DNA from: CBDANO01 sp965197665
GTDB lineage: Bacteria > Chloroflexota > Dehalococcoidia > Lucifugimonadales > UBA3495
Assembly (NCBI GenBank): GCA_965197665.1
Contig: CBDANO010000003.1
Location: 248,001 to 312,000, forward strand
DNA length: 64,000 bases
Direction: 5' to 3'
Made by a program: the position numbers and the translations under genes. The notes below the pieces were generated by a model. That model searched no databases. It saw nothing but the letters and a program-made list of their open reading frames with translations, and was not told the DNA's origin. Of this stretch, positions 1-8,201 are shown piece by piece (the first letter of the stretch is position 1; each line of letters begins with the position of its first letter).

Positions 1-1
1 C

Positions 2-274
2 GTGGACTTCCTGCTGTTCCACCCGCGAAAGTGGCCTAACTGCCTCGTCATTCAATGCAAGTGGCAGGCTTCCGGCGGAACGGTGGATGAGAAGTACCCA
101 TTCGAGGTGCTGTCGATCCAGCAAGGCGGCTATCCGACTATCATCGTGTTGGACGGGGATGGGTACTCGAAGGGAGCGGAACAGTGGTTGAAGGGACAAG
201 CTGGGAAGAACCTGTTGAGGCACGTATTTGACCAGGGCGAGTTCCAGCGATTCGTGTCTAGGGGGGAACTCTAA
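2..274 (+). CDS. PD-(D/E)XK-type nuclease, C-terminal part
   Basis: The frame is open from the first bases, so the N-terminus lies outside the window. The 90 visible residues resemble the core of a PD-(D/E)XK nuclease: an Asp in VDFLLFHP, then the strand LVIQCKWQ, giving D-x(n)-Q-x-K with Gln where Glu or Asp is more usual. The following GGTVDEKYPFEV stretch is often seen after this core in restriction-type nucleases. The stop codon overlaps the next start (TAATG), which suggests translational coupling with the zinc-ribbon gene. It could be a restriction endonuclease or a repair nuclease; substrate unknown. Confidence 0.6.
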   Translation: MDFLLFHPRKWPNCLVIQCKWQASGGTVDEKYPFEVLSIQQGGYPTIIVLDGDGYSKGAEQWLKGQAGKNLLRHVFDQGEFQRFVSRGEL

Positions 275-492
275 TGTGTCCTGTATGCCACCAGGCGTTA
301 CGACGGTCAGTTTACCTTGATGATGGGGCCTACAAAAGTTGCCCACAATGTTCACGGCGGCATGGTCGTCACGCTTATTATCTGACAGACAGATTTGGCG
401 AACGGCTTATGGGAGGGGAGTTAATCCCCCAATCGTGGTGTACCGCCTGTCGCGGTGAAGCTGTTGGAACCCCGGAAATGCTTTGCGGTTAG
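274..492 (+). CDS. Small zinc-ribbon protein
   Basis: A 72-residue protein with three CxxC pairs (C2/C5, C23/C26, C56/C59). The first two pairs are spaced as in a zinc ribbon; the third may be a separate half-site. There is no signal peptide or membrane segment. Its ATG overlaps the stop of the nuclease gene, so the two are probably co-translated, and it may be a DNA- or RNA-binding accessory of that nuclease. I do not recognise a named family; the function is inferred from the cysteine pattern and the coupling only. Confidence 0.55.
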   Translation: MCPVCHQALRRSVYLDDGAYKSCPQCSRRHGRHAYYLTDRFGERLMGGELIPQSWCTACRGEAVGTPEMLCG

Positions 493-600
493 GATCGTCT
501 AACGGATAACTCCCCAATTAAAAGACCCTGCGGCCAAAGTTCAAGCCAATTGACAGACTAAGGAGCATACGATCAAGATGGAAGAAGCAGAAGGGGAGAA

Positions 601-1074
601 ATGCTAATAGGGGTTGTGTCCGACACCCACGGCTACCTAAATCCCAAGGTGGTGGAACTACTGCAGGGTGTGGACCGCATATTGCACGCGGGAGACATCG
701 GTAGCGCCGACATCATAGATGAGTTGGGGCTTATCGCTCCCGTTGCTGCGGTTCGCGGCAACAACGACAGACAGGGGCCGGTTTCCTTTTACCCGCTGGA
801 AGTTAGCGGCGTGCTGGCCGGATACCGGTTCTTGCTTACCCATGAAGTAAAACTGCCCAAGGGACCCGATCACCCGGCGCTCAGGTGCTATCGCGATGCT
901 GAGCTGGACGTGGTGGTTTTTGGCCACAGCCACATCGCACTTCAAAAGCAGCTAGGCTTCGTCTTTTTCTTCAACCCGGGTGCAGCAGGTAAACGCCGGT
1001 TTAAAGTGGTGCCGTCCATCGGATTCCTGACCTTCGCTGACGAGGGAATCGAAGGGCGGGTCGTGCCACTTTAG
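601..1074 (+). CDS. YfcE-type metallophosphoesterase
   Basis: A calcineurin-like phosphoesterase of 157 residues, typical for the YfcE/MJ0936 family. The five metal-binding blocks are all present: D8-T-H10, GD32, GNND at 53-56, TH81 and GHSH at 108-111, so it should hold two metal ions and hydrolyse phosphodiesters. It is cytosolic and the natural substrate is unknown. The start is preceded closely by AAGGGGAG. A nine-codon reading frame beginning at 578 overlaps this start. It is followed by the convergent HpaB gene. Confidence 0.85.
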   Translation: MLIGVVSDTHGYLNPKVVELLQGVDRILHAGDIGSADIIDELGLIAPVAAVRGNNDRQGPVSFYPLEVSGVLAGYRFLLTHEVKLPKGPDHPALRCYRDAELDVVVFGHSHIALQKQLGFVFFFNPGAAGKRRFKVVPSIGFLTFADEGIEGRVVPL

Positions 1075-1130
1075 TATGGTGGCAGGACCTTAAGAAATAT
1101 TTACCCAGAACTATTTGCTTGCGCCGCGGG

Positions 1131-2579
1131 CTAGAGGTCATAGCCGGCCATCAGATCATCCACCAAGCCGGTGGCATTGTCCCAATCGTAGTTGTTGAAC
1201 GAGCGGCCACGGGTAACGAACTCTCCCCCGGAATAGAACAGCTCGTACTGGGCGTGTCTCGATCCGAACTCCGAGCCTACGGCGTCCCAAGCCAGCTTGA
1301 AAAGCTTGACCTTTTCCTGGGGGTCGGCTACCGGCGAACGCTGGGTCTTGTGGATGAAGCGGGCGGTTTCCGGGTTGCCGAAATCGTCCACCGACGAGGG
1401 CATCATAATCATACTGGCGCCGGAGAGGTCCCGGACGGCGTAGACCAACTCGGGATAGAACTGCTGGCCGAGCACTTGAGCGGCGTAGAGCAGCCGCCGG
1501 TCGGGCAGAAAATACTCGCCGTAGGGCCCGCCGGAGGCTTCCATTCCCTTCACCATCCCTTCCATCATAGCGGTCTTGGCGGCCAAATACCCCAGCTTCC
1601 CCGACACCTCCGGGATGGAAACGATGCCGTTAACCTCGGCGACCTTTCTGGCTACGCCCAGTAGGAACCTGGTCTTGACTGCCAGGCGGACTTGGGCCTG
1701 GTAGTTTTGAAACATGTGGGTAGGGGCGGTGTTGAACTGGTCCCAGCACATTTGCGGGTCCCGGTAAACGAACACCCGCTCCCAGGGTACGCGCACCTCG
1801 TCGAAGTAGATGACCGCGTCATTTTCGTCCAAGCGCCAAGACAAGGGGTTATCGAACCGGGATACCGCCGATGCTTCGTAAGACTTTCGGGGAAGGATTT
1901 TCAGTCCCTTGGCCGCCAAGGGCAAGGCCGCGGTGAAAGCGTATTGTTCTTCTCCGGCCTTCAAGGGTGTGCCGGTGGTCACGAGCAACTCGTCGGCCAA
2001 AACGGCGCTGGTCCCCAGCATCTTGGCGCCTTTGATAGTAATGCCTTCACTATCCTGATCGCATACGGCGGCGGCGAGGAACTCTTCCTCTTGCTGGGAC
2101 ACGGCCTTGGAGTGGTCGGCGCGGGGGTTGGCGATGACGTAGGTGACGAACAGGTCGCGGTCGCGCACGTAGGTGAAATAGTCCAGCAGGGCCCGGGCCC
2201 GCCGGGGGCTGTGGTCCTCGAATACTTGCTTGCCCATGACCATGCCGCTGAGGCAGGAAGCCACGTGGTCGGGGGAGCGGCCCAAGAAGCCGTAGGTGAG
2301 CTCCGCCCAAGCGGTGATGGCTTCCCGCCGCTGCACCAGCTCATGGTAGGACCGGGGGAGCTGCCAGCAGCGGTTGACCCGGCCGGCGCCAGTTGGCGAC
2401 TCGAAGGTCATCAACTCCCGGTTTTCCGAGTCAGACTCGAAATCGTAGAGGCCGGCCACAGTCCGCACCGCGTTGCGGAAGGCGGGGTGGTCTACCGGGT
2501 CCTCGATCAAACAGCCGTCCAAGTAAATCGTCCGGCCGTCGCGGACGCTGCCCAGGTAATCTTTGCCGGTCCGGGGCAT
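1131..2579 (-). CDS. HpaB-family FADH2-dependent monooxygenase
   Basis: This 482-residue protein matches the large oxygenase component of the 4-hydroxyphenylacetate 3-monooxygenase family, which also includes 4-hydroxybutyryl-CoA dehydratase-like proteins. Family features include the N-terminal block with the GRTIYLDG and HPAFRNAV stretches, the central RADHSK segment and a C-terminal four-helix bundle. Such enzymes hydroxylate aromatic or phenolic substrates using reduced flavin supplied by a partner reductase; no reductase gene is adjacent. The ATG overlaps the stop of the upstream GMC gene (TAATG), so both form one translationally coupled operon, probably acting on the same substrate class. 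The exact substrate cannot be read from sequence. Confidence 0.85.
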   Translation of the reverse strand: MPRTGKDYLGSVRDGRTIYLDGCLIEDPVDHPAFRNAVRTVAGLYDFESDSENRELMTFESPTGAGRVNRCWQLPRSYHELVQRREAITAWAELTYGFLGRSPDHVASCLSGMVMGKQVFEDHSPRRARALLDYFTYVRDRDLFVTYVIANPRADHSKAVSQQEEEFLAAAVCDQDSEGITIKGAKMLGTSAVLADELLVTTGTPLKAGEEQYAFTAALPLAAKGLKILPRKSYEASAVSRFDNPLSWRLDENDAVIYFDEVRVPWERVFVYRDPQMCWDQFNTAPTHMFQNYQAQVRLAVKTRFLLGVARKVAEVNGIVSIPEVSGKLGYLAAKTAMMEGMVKGMEASGGPYGEYFLPDRRLLYAAQVLGQQFYPELVYAVRDLSGASMIMMPSSVDDFGNPETARFIHKTQRSPVADPQEKVKLFKLAWDAVGSEFGSRHAQYELFYSGGEFVTRGRSFNNYDWDNATGLVDDLMAGYDL

Positions 2580-4129
2580 TAGACCCCCCGGCTAATGAAG
2601 TCTGCCACGCGCTCGCCGATCATCATGGTGCTCACGTTGGTGTTGGCCCGAACGCAATTTGGCATTATGGATGCGTCGGCAATGCGCAGGCCTTCCAATC
2701 CGTGGACCTTGCCTTGTTGGTCCACCACCGCCATGGGGTCGGAGGCTGGCCCCATCTTGCAGGTGCAAGAGATGTGCTGGGCGGTAGTGACCTCCCGCAG
2801 CAGGTATTCTTCCAAGGCTTGGTCCGAGGCCAACTCGGCGTCGGTCGGCTCGATACGCTCTTCGATGATGTTCTGGAATGCGGGGTGCTCACCCAGTTTG
2901 ACGCATAGGCGCACCACCTCGCGCATACGCCGGCGGTCGAACTCCTCTTCTAGGTAGCGGTAGTCGAGGGAGGGTTGCACCGCCGGGTCGGGGGAAGTCA
3001 GCCGCAACTCGCCGGAGCCGACGGCTAGGTCCAAAACGGCGAGCATACGTATGCCCAGGGGTTCCATGCGGTCGCCGCCCCGGTTGACCCTTTCGGTGGC
3101 GAAGGACTGCATCAGTACTTGAAGGTCGTTGCGCAGGTCGGAACCCTCGGCAGTGCAACGCAGGGCCATTTGGACCCTGGGAGCAAAGCCGTCCAGCGGG
3201 TAGTCCTTCTTGGTCCGCCAAGTAACGTAGGCAATGGGATGGTCCCGCATATTTTGACCGACGCCGGGCAGTTCGTGCACCACCGTGATGCCCGCGTTCT
3301 CCAACTGGCTGCGGGGGCCTACTCCGGATAGCATCAGGATGTGGGGTGAGCCGATGGCACCGGCGCTAAGGACTACCTCGTTGCCCTCAGCGAAGAAACT
3401 TTCGCCGCCGCTTTCCACTTCCACCCCGGTGACGCGCTTGCCGTCGAAAATCAGCCGCTGCGCCGTGCAGTTGGGCCGGATGGTGAGATTCAGCCGGTGG
3501 CGGGCCATGTCCAGGTACCCTAAGGCGGTGCTCCAGCGGATGCCGTTGGGGTTGTTGACGGGGCAAGGTCCGACGCCCGAGGCGTCGGGGGCGTTGTGGT
3601 CCGGGCTGTCGGCGTACCCGGCGTCGCGGCAAGCGTCGTAGAAGGCCTTCTGGTCGGGGAGCATCTCTTCAGGCTTGAACCGACGAACGATGATGGGGCC
3701 GTCAGAGTTGTGGAAGTCCCCGCCGCCGAAATCGGTATCCGCTTCGATCATGCGGAAATACTGCAAGAGGTCTTGAAACCCCCACCGGTCGTTGCCCGCG
3801 GCAGCCCAAGAGTCGTAGTCCTCTGGGACACCTCGAAGGAAGACTTGGCCGTTGATGGCGCTGGAGCCTCCGGTGACCTTACCCCGGGGCACCATCATTG
3901 GCTCGGCCTTGTCGGTGGCCTTGCCGGTGAACTGCCAGTTGTGGTCGCTGAACATGATGTCGGTGGCGGTGGCGTAGCCGAACTTGACCTCGTCGGGGAG
4001 GTGCTCGATGTCGGGGTAGTCTGGGCCAGCCTCAATCAGTAGAACGGATTTCCGGGGGTCTTCGCTAAGCCGGGTCGCTACGATCGCTCCCGCCGAACCG
4101 GCGCCGAGAACCACGTAATCGTACTTCAT
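2579..4129 (-). CDS. GMC-family FAD-dependent oxidoreductase
   Basis: A choline-dehydrogenase-like GMC flavoprotein of 516 residues. The FAD-binding GAGSAG motif lies at residues 9-14, the GMC signature contains GKVTGGSSAING, and the C-terminal active-site region carries the His in TAQHISCTCKMG and the conserved ANTNVSTMMIG segment. It should oxidise an alcohol to an aldehyde. I chose ATG 4129 because GGAGGAAG precedes it and a promoter at 4192-4220 would start transcription near 4185, excluding the longer frame that opens at 4189. It leads a two-gene operon with the HpaB monooxygenase. Confidence 0.9.
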   Translation of the reverse strand: MKYDYVVLGAGSAGAIVATRLSEDPRKSVLLIEAGPDYPDIEHLPDEVKFGYATATDIMFSDHNWQFTGKATDKAEPMMVPRGKVTGGSSAINGQVFLRGVPEDYDSWAAAGNDRWGFQDLLQYFRMIEADTDFGGGDFHNSDGPIIVRRFKPEEMLPDQKAFYDACRDAGYADSPDHNAPDASGVGPCPVNNPNGIRWSTALGYLDMARHRLNLTIRPNCTAQRLIFDGKRVTGVEVESGGESFFAEGNEVVLSAGAIGSPHILMLSGVGPRSQLENAGITVVHELPGVGQNMRDHPIAYVTWRTKKDYPLDGFAPRVQMALRCTAEGSDLRNDLQVLMQSFATERVNRGGDRMEPLGIRMLAVLDLAVGSGELRLTSPDPAVQPSLDYRYLEEEFDRRRMREVVRLCVKLGEHPAFQNIIEERIEPTDAELASDQALEEYLLREVTTAQHISCTCKMGPASDPMAVVDQQGKVHGLEGLRIADASIMPNCVRANTNVSTMMIGERVADFISRGV

Positions 4130-4191
4130 GCTTCCTCCGGCGTTCTGAGGGGGAATCCGGGTAGGAACCCGCAGGGTCCCGATAGCCAAGG

Positions 4192-4220
4192 ATAATATAC
4201 GTGCTGGTATTGGCCGTCAA
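4192..4220 (-). promoter_or_regulatory. Sigma70-type promoter for the GMC-HpaB operon
   Basis: On the minus strand TTGACG (4215-4220) is followed after exactly 17 bases by TATTAT (4192-4197). Each hexamer matches the consensus at five of six positions. The predicted transcript starts near 4185, about 55 bases before the GMC start codon. Confidence 0.6.
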
Positions 4221-4237
4221 TATGTCATACTATCAAC

Positions 4238-4267
4238 CGTCCGGCAGCGTCCGGCAGCGTCCGGCAG
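4238..4267. repeat. Three tandem copies of a 10-bp unit
   Basis: The unit CGTCCGGCAG occurs three times without a gap between the divergent GMC and amidohydrolase genes. It lies upstream of the GMC promoter and about 50 bases before the amidohydrolase start, so it could be a regulator binding array or a slippage product. Confidence 0.8.
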
Positions 4268-4317
4268 TGGCATCTATTAGCTGTTGCCGTGGAAAGTAGG
4301 GCCGGCTAGGAGGAGTG

Positions 4318-5919
4318 ATGGCCGCTTCGGAGTCTCAAGTTGAAACGGTAATCCGGAACGCCAATGTGATTACGATGGACCCGGGCCTCCCTAAGGCCCA
4401 AGCCTTGGCCATCCGCCACGGCAGGTTCGCCGCCGTCGGTAGCAATGACGACGTAACCCGTCTGGCAAGCCCCCGCACTAAAATTCTGGACTTCGAGGGC
4501 AACACCGTGTTGCCCGGCTTCATAGACGCTCACATCCATGTGCTGAGCAGCGGCATCCGGCACGTTATGGCCGCCGACTGCGACCTGCGGTCGGTGGGCG
4601 CTATTCAGGATGCACTGCGGCAGTGGACGGAGGCTACACCGCCCGGGCAATGGGTCCAAGGCTTCAAGTTCGATGATACCAAGACCAGTGAGAAACGGTT
4701 CCTATCGCGGCAAGACTTGGACGCGGTAAGTACCGAGCACCCCATCATGGTGTCCCATCGGGCCGGCCACGTTTTTTCGCTGAACAGCCGGGCCTTGGAG
4801 GCAGCCGGTTTCAGCAACGAGACTCCCGACCCGCCCGGCGGGCGATTGGGACGGGAACACGGGACCGGGGAGTTGAACGGAGTGGTTTACGAGCGGGCCA
4901 TCGAACAGGTCCGCTCCGACTTGATACCGCCGGATACCCCGGAGGTACGCCGCCAAGGGCTGAACCTGATATGCCAAATGCTGACCCGGGCCGGCTTGAC
5001 CAGTGTCCACGACGCCCGGGTAACCGGCGACGAACTGACGACTTACCAGGAGGGGAGGGATAGCGGTGAATTGAGCCTCCGGGTCTACGCATTGATGCAT
5101 CATCTTCACTTCCCGGCCCTGAGGGACGCCGGAATCAAGACGGGTCTTGGCGACGACCGGCTGCGCTTGGGGGGAATCAAGATGGTGGCCGACGGGGCCG
5201 TTGCGACTCGTACCGCCTACTTGTCGCAGCCCTATGCGGGAACCAAGGACGACTATGGCATCCTTGCTATGCAGGCCGGAGAGATAGAGGAGCAGGTGAT
5301 GGACATGCACCGGGCCGGGTTCCAGGTGTGCATCCACGCCAACGGAGACCTGACCATCGATATGGTGCTGACCGCCTACGAGAAGTCCCAAGCAGCCTTC
5401 CCCCGGCCCGACGCGAGGCACCGGATCGAGCATTGCACTCTGGTCAACCCGGACTTGCTTCGCAGGATGCGGGCGTTGGGCTGCGTCGCCACTCCGTTCT
5501 GTACCTACGTATACCACCACGGGGAAAAGATGCCCTTCTACGGGGAAGAGCGTCTCCAGTGGATGTTCGCACAGCGGTCGTTCCTCGATTACGGCGTGAG
5601 GGCTACGGGGGCCACGGATTACCCCCCCGGACCATTCGAACCGCTTCTGGGCATCCAGAGTTGCGTCACCCGGACCGACAGCAACGGCAAGGAGTGGGGA
5701 CCCAATCAGAAGGTTTCGGTAGAAGAAGCTTTGAAGATTTATACCATCAACGGCGCCTATGCGTCGTTTGAGGAGAAGACCAAGGGGTCCATAGAAGTCG
5801 GCAAACTCGCCGACTTGGTGGTGTTGGGGGATGACCCCGCGCGGGTGGACCCCTTGGGGATCAAGGACATTCCGGTGGTGCGAACGATTGTGGGAGGAAA
5901 GACGGTGTTCGAGGGTTAG
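4318..5919 (+). CDS. YtcJ-like metal-dependent amidohydrolase (Amidohydrolase_3)
   Basis: A 533-residue amidohydrolase-superfamily protein. It shows the metal-binding DAHIHV motif after the first beta strand, a GGIKMVADGA segment in the position of the bridging lysine, then HANGD, RIEHC and GATDYPPGP motifs, and the C-terminal beta-sandwich region beginning with GSIEVGKLADLVVLG. Members hydrolyse exocyclic amides or formamides; the substrate here is unknown. ATG 4318 is preferred over the GTG three bases earlier because AGGAGG then sits at a usable distance. The 3' end of the gene is duplicated imperfectly just downstream. Confidence 0.85.
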   Translation: MAASESQVETVIRNANVITMDPGLPKAQALAIRHGRFAAVGSNDDVTRLASPRTKILDFEGNTVLPGFIDAHIHVLSSGIRHVMAADCDLRSVGAIQDALRQWTEATPPGQWVQGFKFDDTKTSEKRFLSRQDLDAVSTEHPIMVSHRAGHVFSLNSRALEAAGFSNETPDPPGGRLGREHGTGELNGVVYERAIEQVRSDLIPPDTPEVRRQGLNLICQMLTRAGLTSVHDARVTGDELTTYQEGRDSGELSLRVYALMHHLHFPALRDAGIKTGLGDDRLRLGGIKMVADGAVATRTAYLSQPYAGTKDDYGILAMQAGEIEEQVMDMHRAGFQVCIHANGDLTIDMVLTAYEKSQAAFPRPDARHRIEHCTLVNPDLLRRMRALGCVATPFCTYVYHHGEKMPFYGEERLQWMFAQRSFLDYGVRATGATDYPPGPFEPLLGIQSCVTRTDSNGKEWGPNQKVSVEEALKIYTINGAYASFEEKTKGSIEVGKLADLVVLGDDPARVDPLGIKDIPVVRTIVGGKTVFEG

Positions 5920-6009
5920 GATTGCGGGGACGCCGGCTTGACATAAGATGTGCTGGGAGGGAAGACGGTGTTCGAGAGCTAGGATTGGGAGGACGCCGGG
6001 TTAACATAA
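5891..6009. repeat. Imperfect direct repeat of the amidohydrolase 3' end
   Basis: Two 56-base copies (5891-5946 and 5954-6009) differ at about seven positions and have a period of 63 bases. The first copy contains the last codons and stop of the amidohydrolase; the second is non-coding and ends a few bases before the ribosome-binding site of the SDR gene. Confidence 0.85.
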
Positions 6010-6024
6010 TAAAGGAGGACTATC

Positions 6025-6801
6025 ATGCGGCTGGAAGGCAAGGTTGCGCTGATCACCGGGGCCGCCGCCGGTGTGGAGGGAGAGTTGATGGGATTTGGCG
6101 GGGCCGCGGCCCGGATGTTTGCCCAAGAAGGGGCCAAGGTGGTCATTACCGACATCAAAGAAGAAATGGGCCAAAGAACGTGTGCCGAGATTAGAGAGAA
6201 TGGCGGGGACGTCCTCTTCTTACGGCAAGACGTGACCAGTGAACCGGAGTGGGTGGAGACCATCCAAACGGTAGTCAACACTTACGGAAAGCTGGACGTT
6301 CTGGTCAACAATGCCGGGACCCCAGGGGGACCGGACACCGTCGAAGACACCACGGCCCAGGCGTGGGATGGACAGATGGAAGTCCACGCCAAGGGGGTGT
6401 TCCTGGGCACCAAGCACGCCATCCCCGAGATGCGCAAAGTCGGGGGCGGCTCTATCATCAATATTTCTTCCATCTATGGGCTGGTGGGGAGTCCTGGCGC
6501 AACGGCCTACCACGCCGCGAAGGGCGCAATCCGGTTGTTTACCAAGTCGGCGGCAATTCAGTACGCCAAGGACAACATCCGGGTCAACTCGGTGCATCCG
6601 GGTTATGCTCATACGCCGCTGACGGACGGGTTGTACGGAAGCGACCCCAACCGCCGGGAGTGGGCGCTGTCCAGGATACCCTTGCGCAGGCTGGGGAAAG
6701 CCGATGACATCGCTTTCGGTATCCTCTACCTGGCGTCGGACGAGTCGTCCTTCGTTACCGGAGCGGAGTTGGTAATAGACGGCGGCACTACCGCGGAGTA
6801 G
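6025..6801 (+). CDS. SDR-family oxidoreductase with an insert in the NAD-binding loop
   Basis: A 258-residue classical short-chain dehydrogenase. NNAG, the catalytic Ser in NISSIYG and the YHAAK motif are present, and the C-terminus ends with a typical FVTGAELVIDGG block. The glycine-rich loop is unusual: TGAAAGV is separated from GGAAARMF by seven extra residues (EGELMGF), whereas the other two SDRs here (23081-23830 and 48607-49371) have the normal TGxxxGxG spacing. A strong AAAGGAGG precedes the start. It probably oxidises or reduces a small alcohol or ketone with NAD(P); cofactor use may be affected by the insert. Confidence 0.88.
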   Translation: MRLEGKVALITGAAAGVEGELMGFGGAAARMFAQEGAKVVITDIKEEMGQRTCAEIRENGGDVLFLRQDVTSEPEWVETIQTVVNTYGKLDVLVNNAGTPGGPDTVEDTTAQAWDGQMEVHAKGVFLGTKHAIPEMRKVGGGSIINISSIYGLVGSPGATAYHAAKGAIRLFTKSAAIQYAKDNIRVNSVHPGYAHTPLTDGLYGSDPNRREWALSRIPLRRLGKADDIAFGILYLASDESSFVTGAELVIDGGTTAE

Positions 6802-6882
6802 GCGGTGAGTGGCCCCCGGTTCCTTAAAGGCAAACCAAGGATTCTTTTCCGCCGAACTGGAATGACTCTCGTTGCAGGCGCC

Positions 6883-7866
6883 CTACCGGGGCGGGAACCG
6901 GGCGGCTAGGACGTCGATGATCAACCGGGCCGCCATCAGCGCGGTGATTTCCGAGGAGTCATAGGGCGGAGACACCTCTACCAAGTCGAAGCCCACCAGA
7001 TTATCCCTTCTAACCAGGGACACCAGGCAGTCTCGTAACTCCTCATAGTGAAGCCCTCCGACCTCGGGCGTACCGGTCCCCGGGGCGACGGCCGGGTCCA
7101 TTACGTCGATATCGAAAGTTACGTACAGGTTGTCGGCCTTGGGGATGAGGTCTACTACTCCTTGGGGGCCGAGGCGCCGGAACCCGTTGGTGGTAACGAT
7201 CAGACTGCCGTGCTTCAGAGCGTCTTCGTAGGGCGTTCGCCGGGCGCTGCGTATGCCGATGGAAGTAATGCGGTCCACAAAGGGAAGCTCCCGGCACCGG
7301 CGAATGGGACTGCCGTGGCTGTATAGCACCCCGCCGTAGTCATGGGCGTAGTCCATGTGAGCGTCGAAGTGCACAATGTTCAACGCCGGGTAGCGGCCGA
7401 GTCCCCGGACCGCCGGATAGGTGATGGCGTGGTCGCCCCCAACCACAACCGGGAAAGAGCCGCGCTCCACTACTTTTTCCACCACGCGGGTCAGCATGTC
7501 GAAGTTACGGGACACCTCCTAGGGCAAAACGGCGATATTCCCACAATCGGCCATGGTGACGCCTCGCAGCAGCTCGCCGCCGGTGTCGATGTCGAAGAAA
7601 CCCTCGGCTTGCTGGCGTTGTCCAAAGGGGTCGAGGTAGGAGTAGGCGCGAGGCGCATCTCTGATAGCGTCGGGTCCGAAGCGGGCCCCGGGCCTTCCCA
7701 GGGTGCCTTGGTCGAAGGGAACGCCAATGAAAGCAACGTCGGCTTCCAGCAGTTCCAGGTCGGTACACAACGGCGCTTTGAAGAAGCTCCTGGGTTGTGC
7801 TCGGACAGCGGGCCAGTCTCGTTCCGGGTCTCCCCCGGACCCGCCGCCGGCGCCTTGTTGGGACAT
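6883..7866 (-). pseudogene. Agmatinase/arginase-family ureohydrolase interrupted by in-frame TAG
   Basis: Two open segments in the same frame (7519-7866 and 6883-7515) are separated only by a TAG codon at 7519-7521. Together they form one ureohydrolase of about 326 residues. The first part holds the FIGVPFDQG and GARFGPDAIR blocks. The second holds GGDHAITYP, HFDAHMD and TFDIDVMDP, which supply the two-manganese site. Only the first half has a proper start (GAGGGAGCG before the ATG); no well-spaced ribosome-binding site supports restarting at GTG 7515. The gene is most simply a recent nonsense mutation or a sequence error. Selenocysteine recoding does not explain it, because the codon is TAG. 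Confidence 0.75.
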
Positions 7867-7993
7867 CGCTCCCTCGCGTTTCAGGTTCGAACTTTCGGGA
7901 TTCAGAATTTTATACTACCAGGTTTCGCCGGGGTGAGCTTAGAGAGTCCTGGAATGCTAAGGAAAGGAGCATTGCTGATTGCACAGGCTTCTG

Positions 7994-8044
7994 GATTCCG
8001 GCTCTAGGTTCGCCGCGGCGAACCTAGCGGAGATACGACCGGAA
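7994..8044. repeat. Nested palindrome between genes
   Basis: A perfect 24-base palindrome (8003-8026) without a loop is flanked by the inverted heptamers ATTCCGG (7994-8000) and CCGGAAT (8038-8044). It lies in the 335-base divergent intergenic region before the amidohydrolase at 8202. It resembles a small palindromic repeat element; no T-tract follows, so it is not a good terminator. Nothing else was recognised in 7867-8201. Confidence 0.7.
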
Positions 8045-8201
8045 TGACGAGTAATGGGGCTGGAATGGAGTATCAAGTCTGAACGGTTACCCCTTTGCCG
8101 GACGGATGCGTTGGATGCCCGCGTTGGGGTACAATTCAACAATTCAGTAGCACTTGGGCCGGGTGTTCGGCCCTCTGAAGTTTCGATTAGGCGAGGTTGT
8201 A

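Noticed and set aside
1692..2582. Long plus-strand open frame (296 codons)
   Set aside because: It is antisense to the well-supported HpaB gene and has no recognisable domains; such frames are common in G+C-rich DNA.
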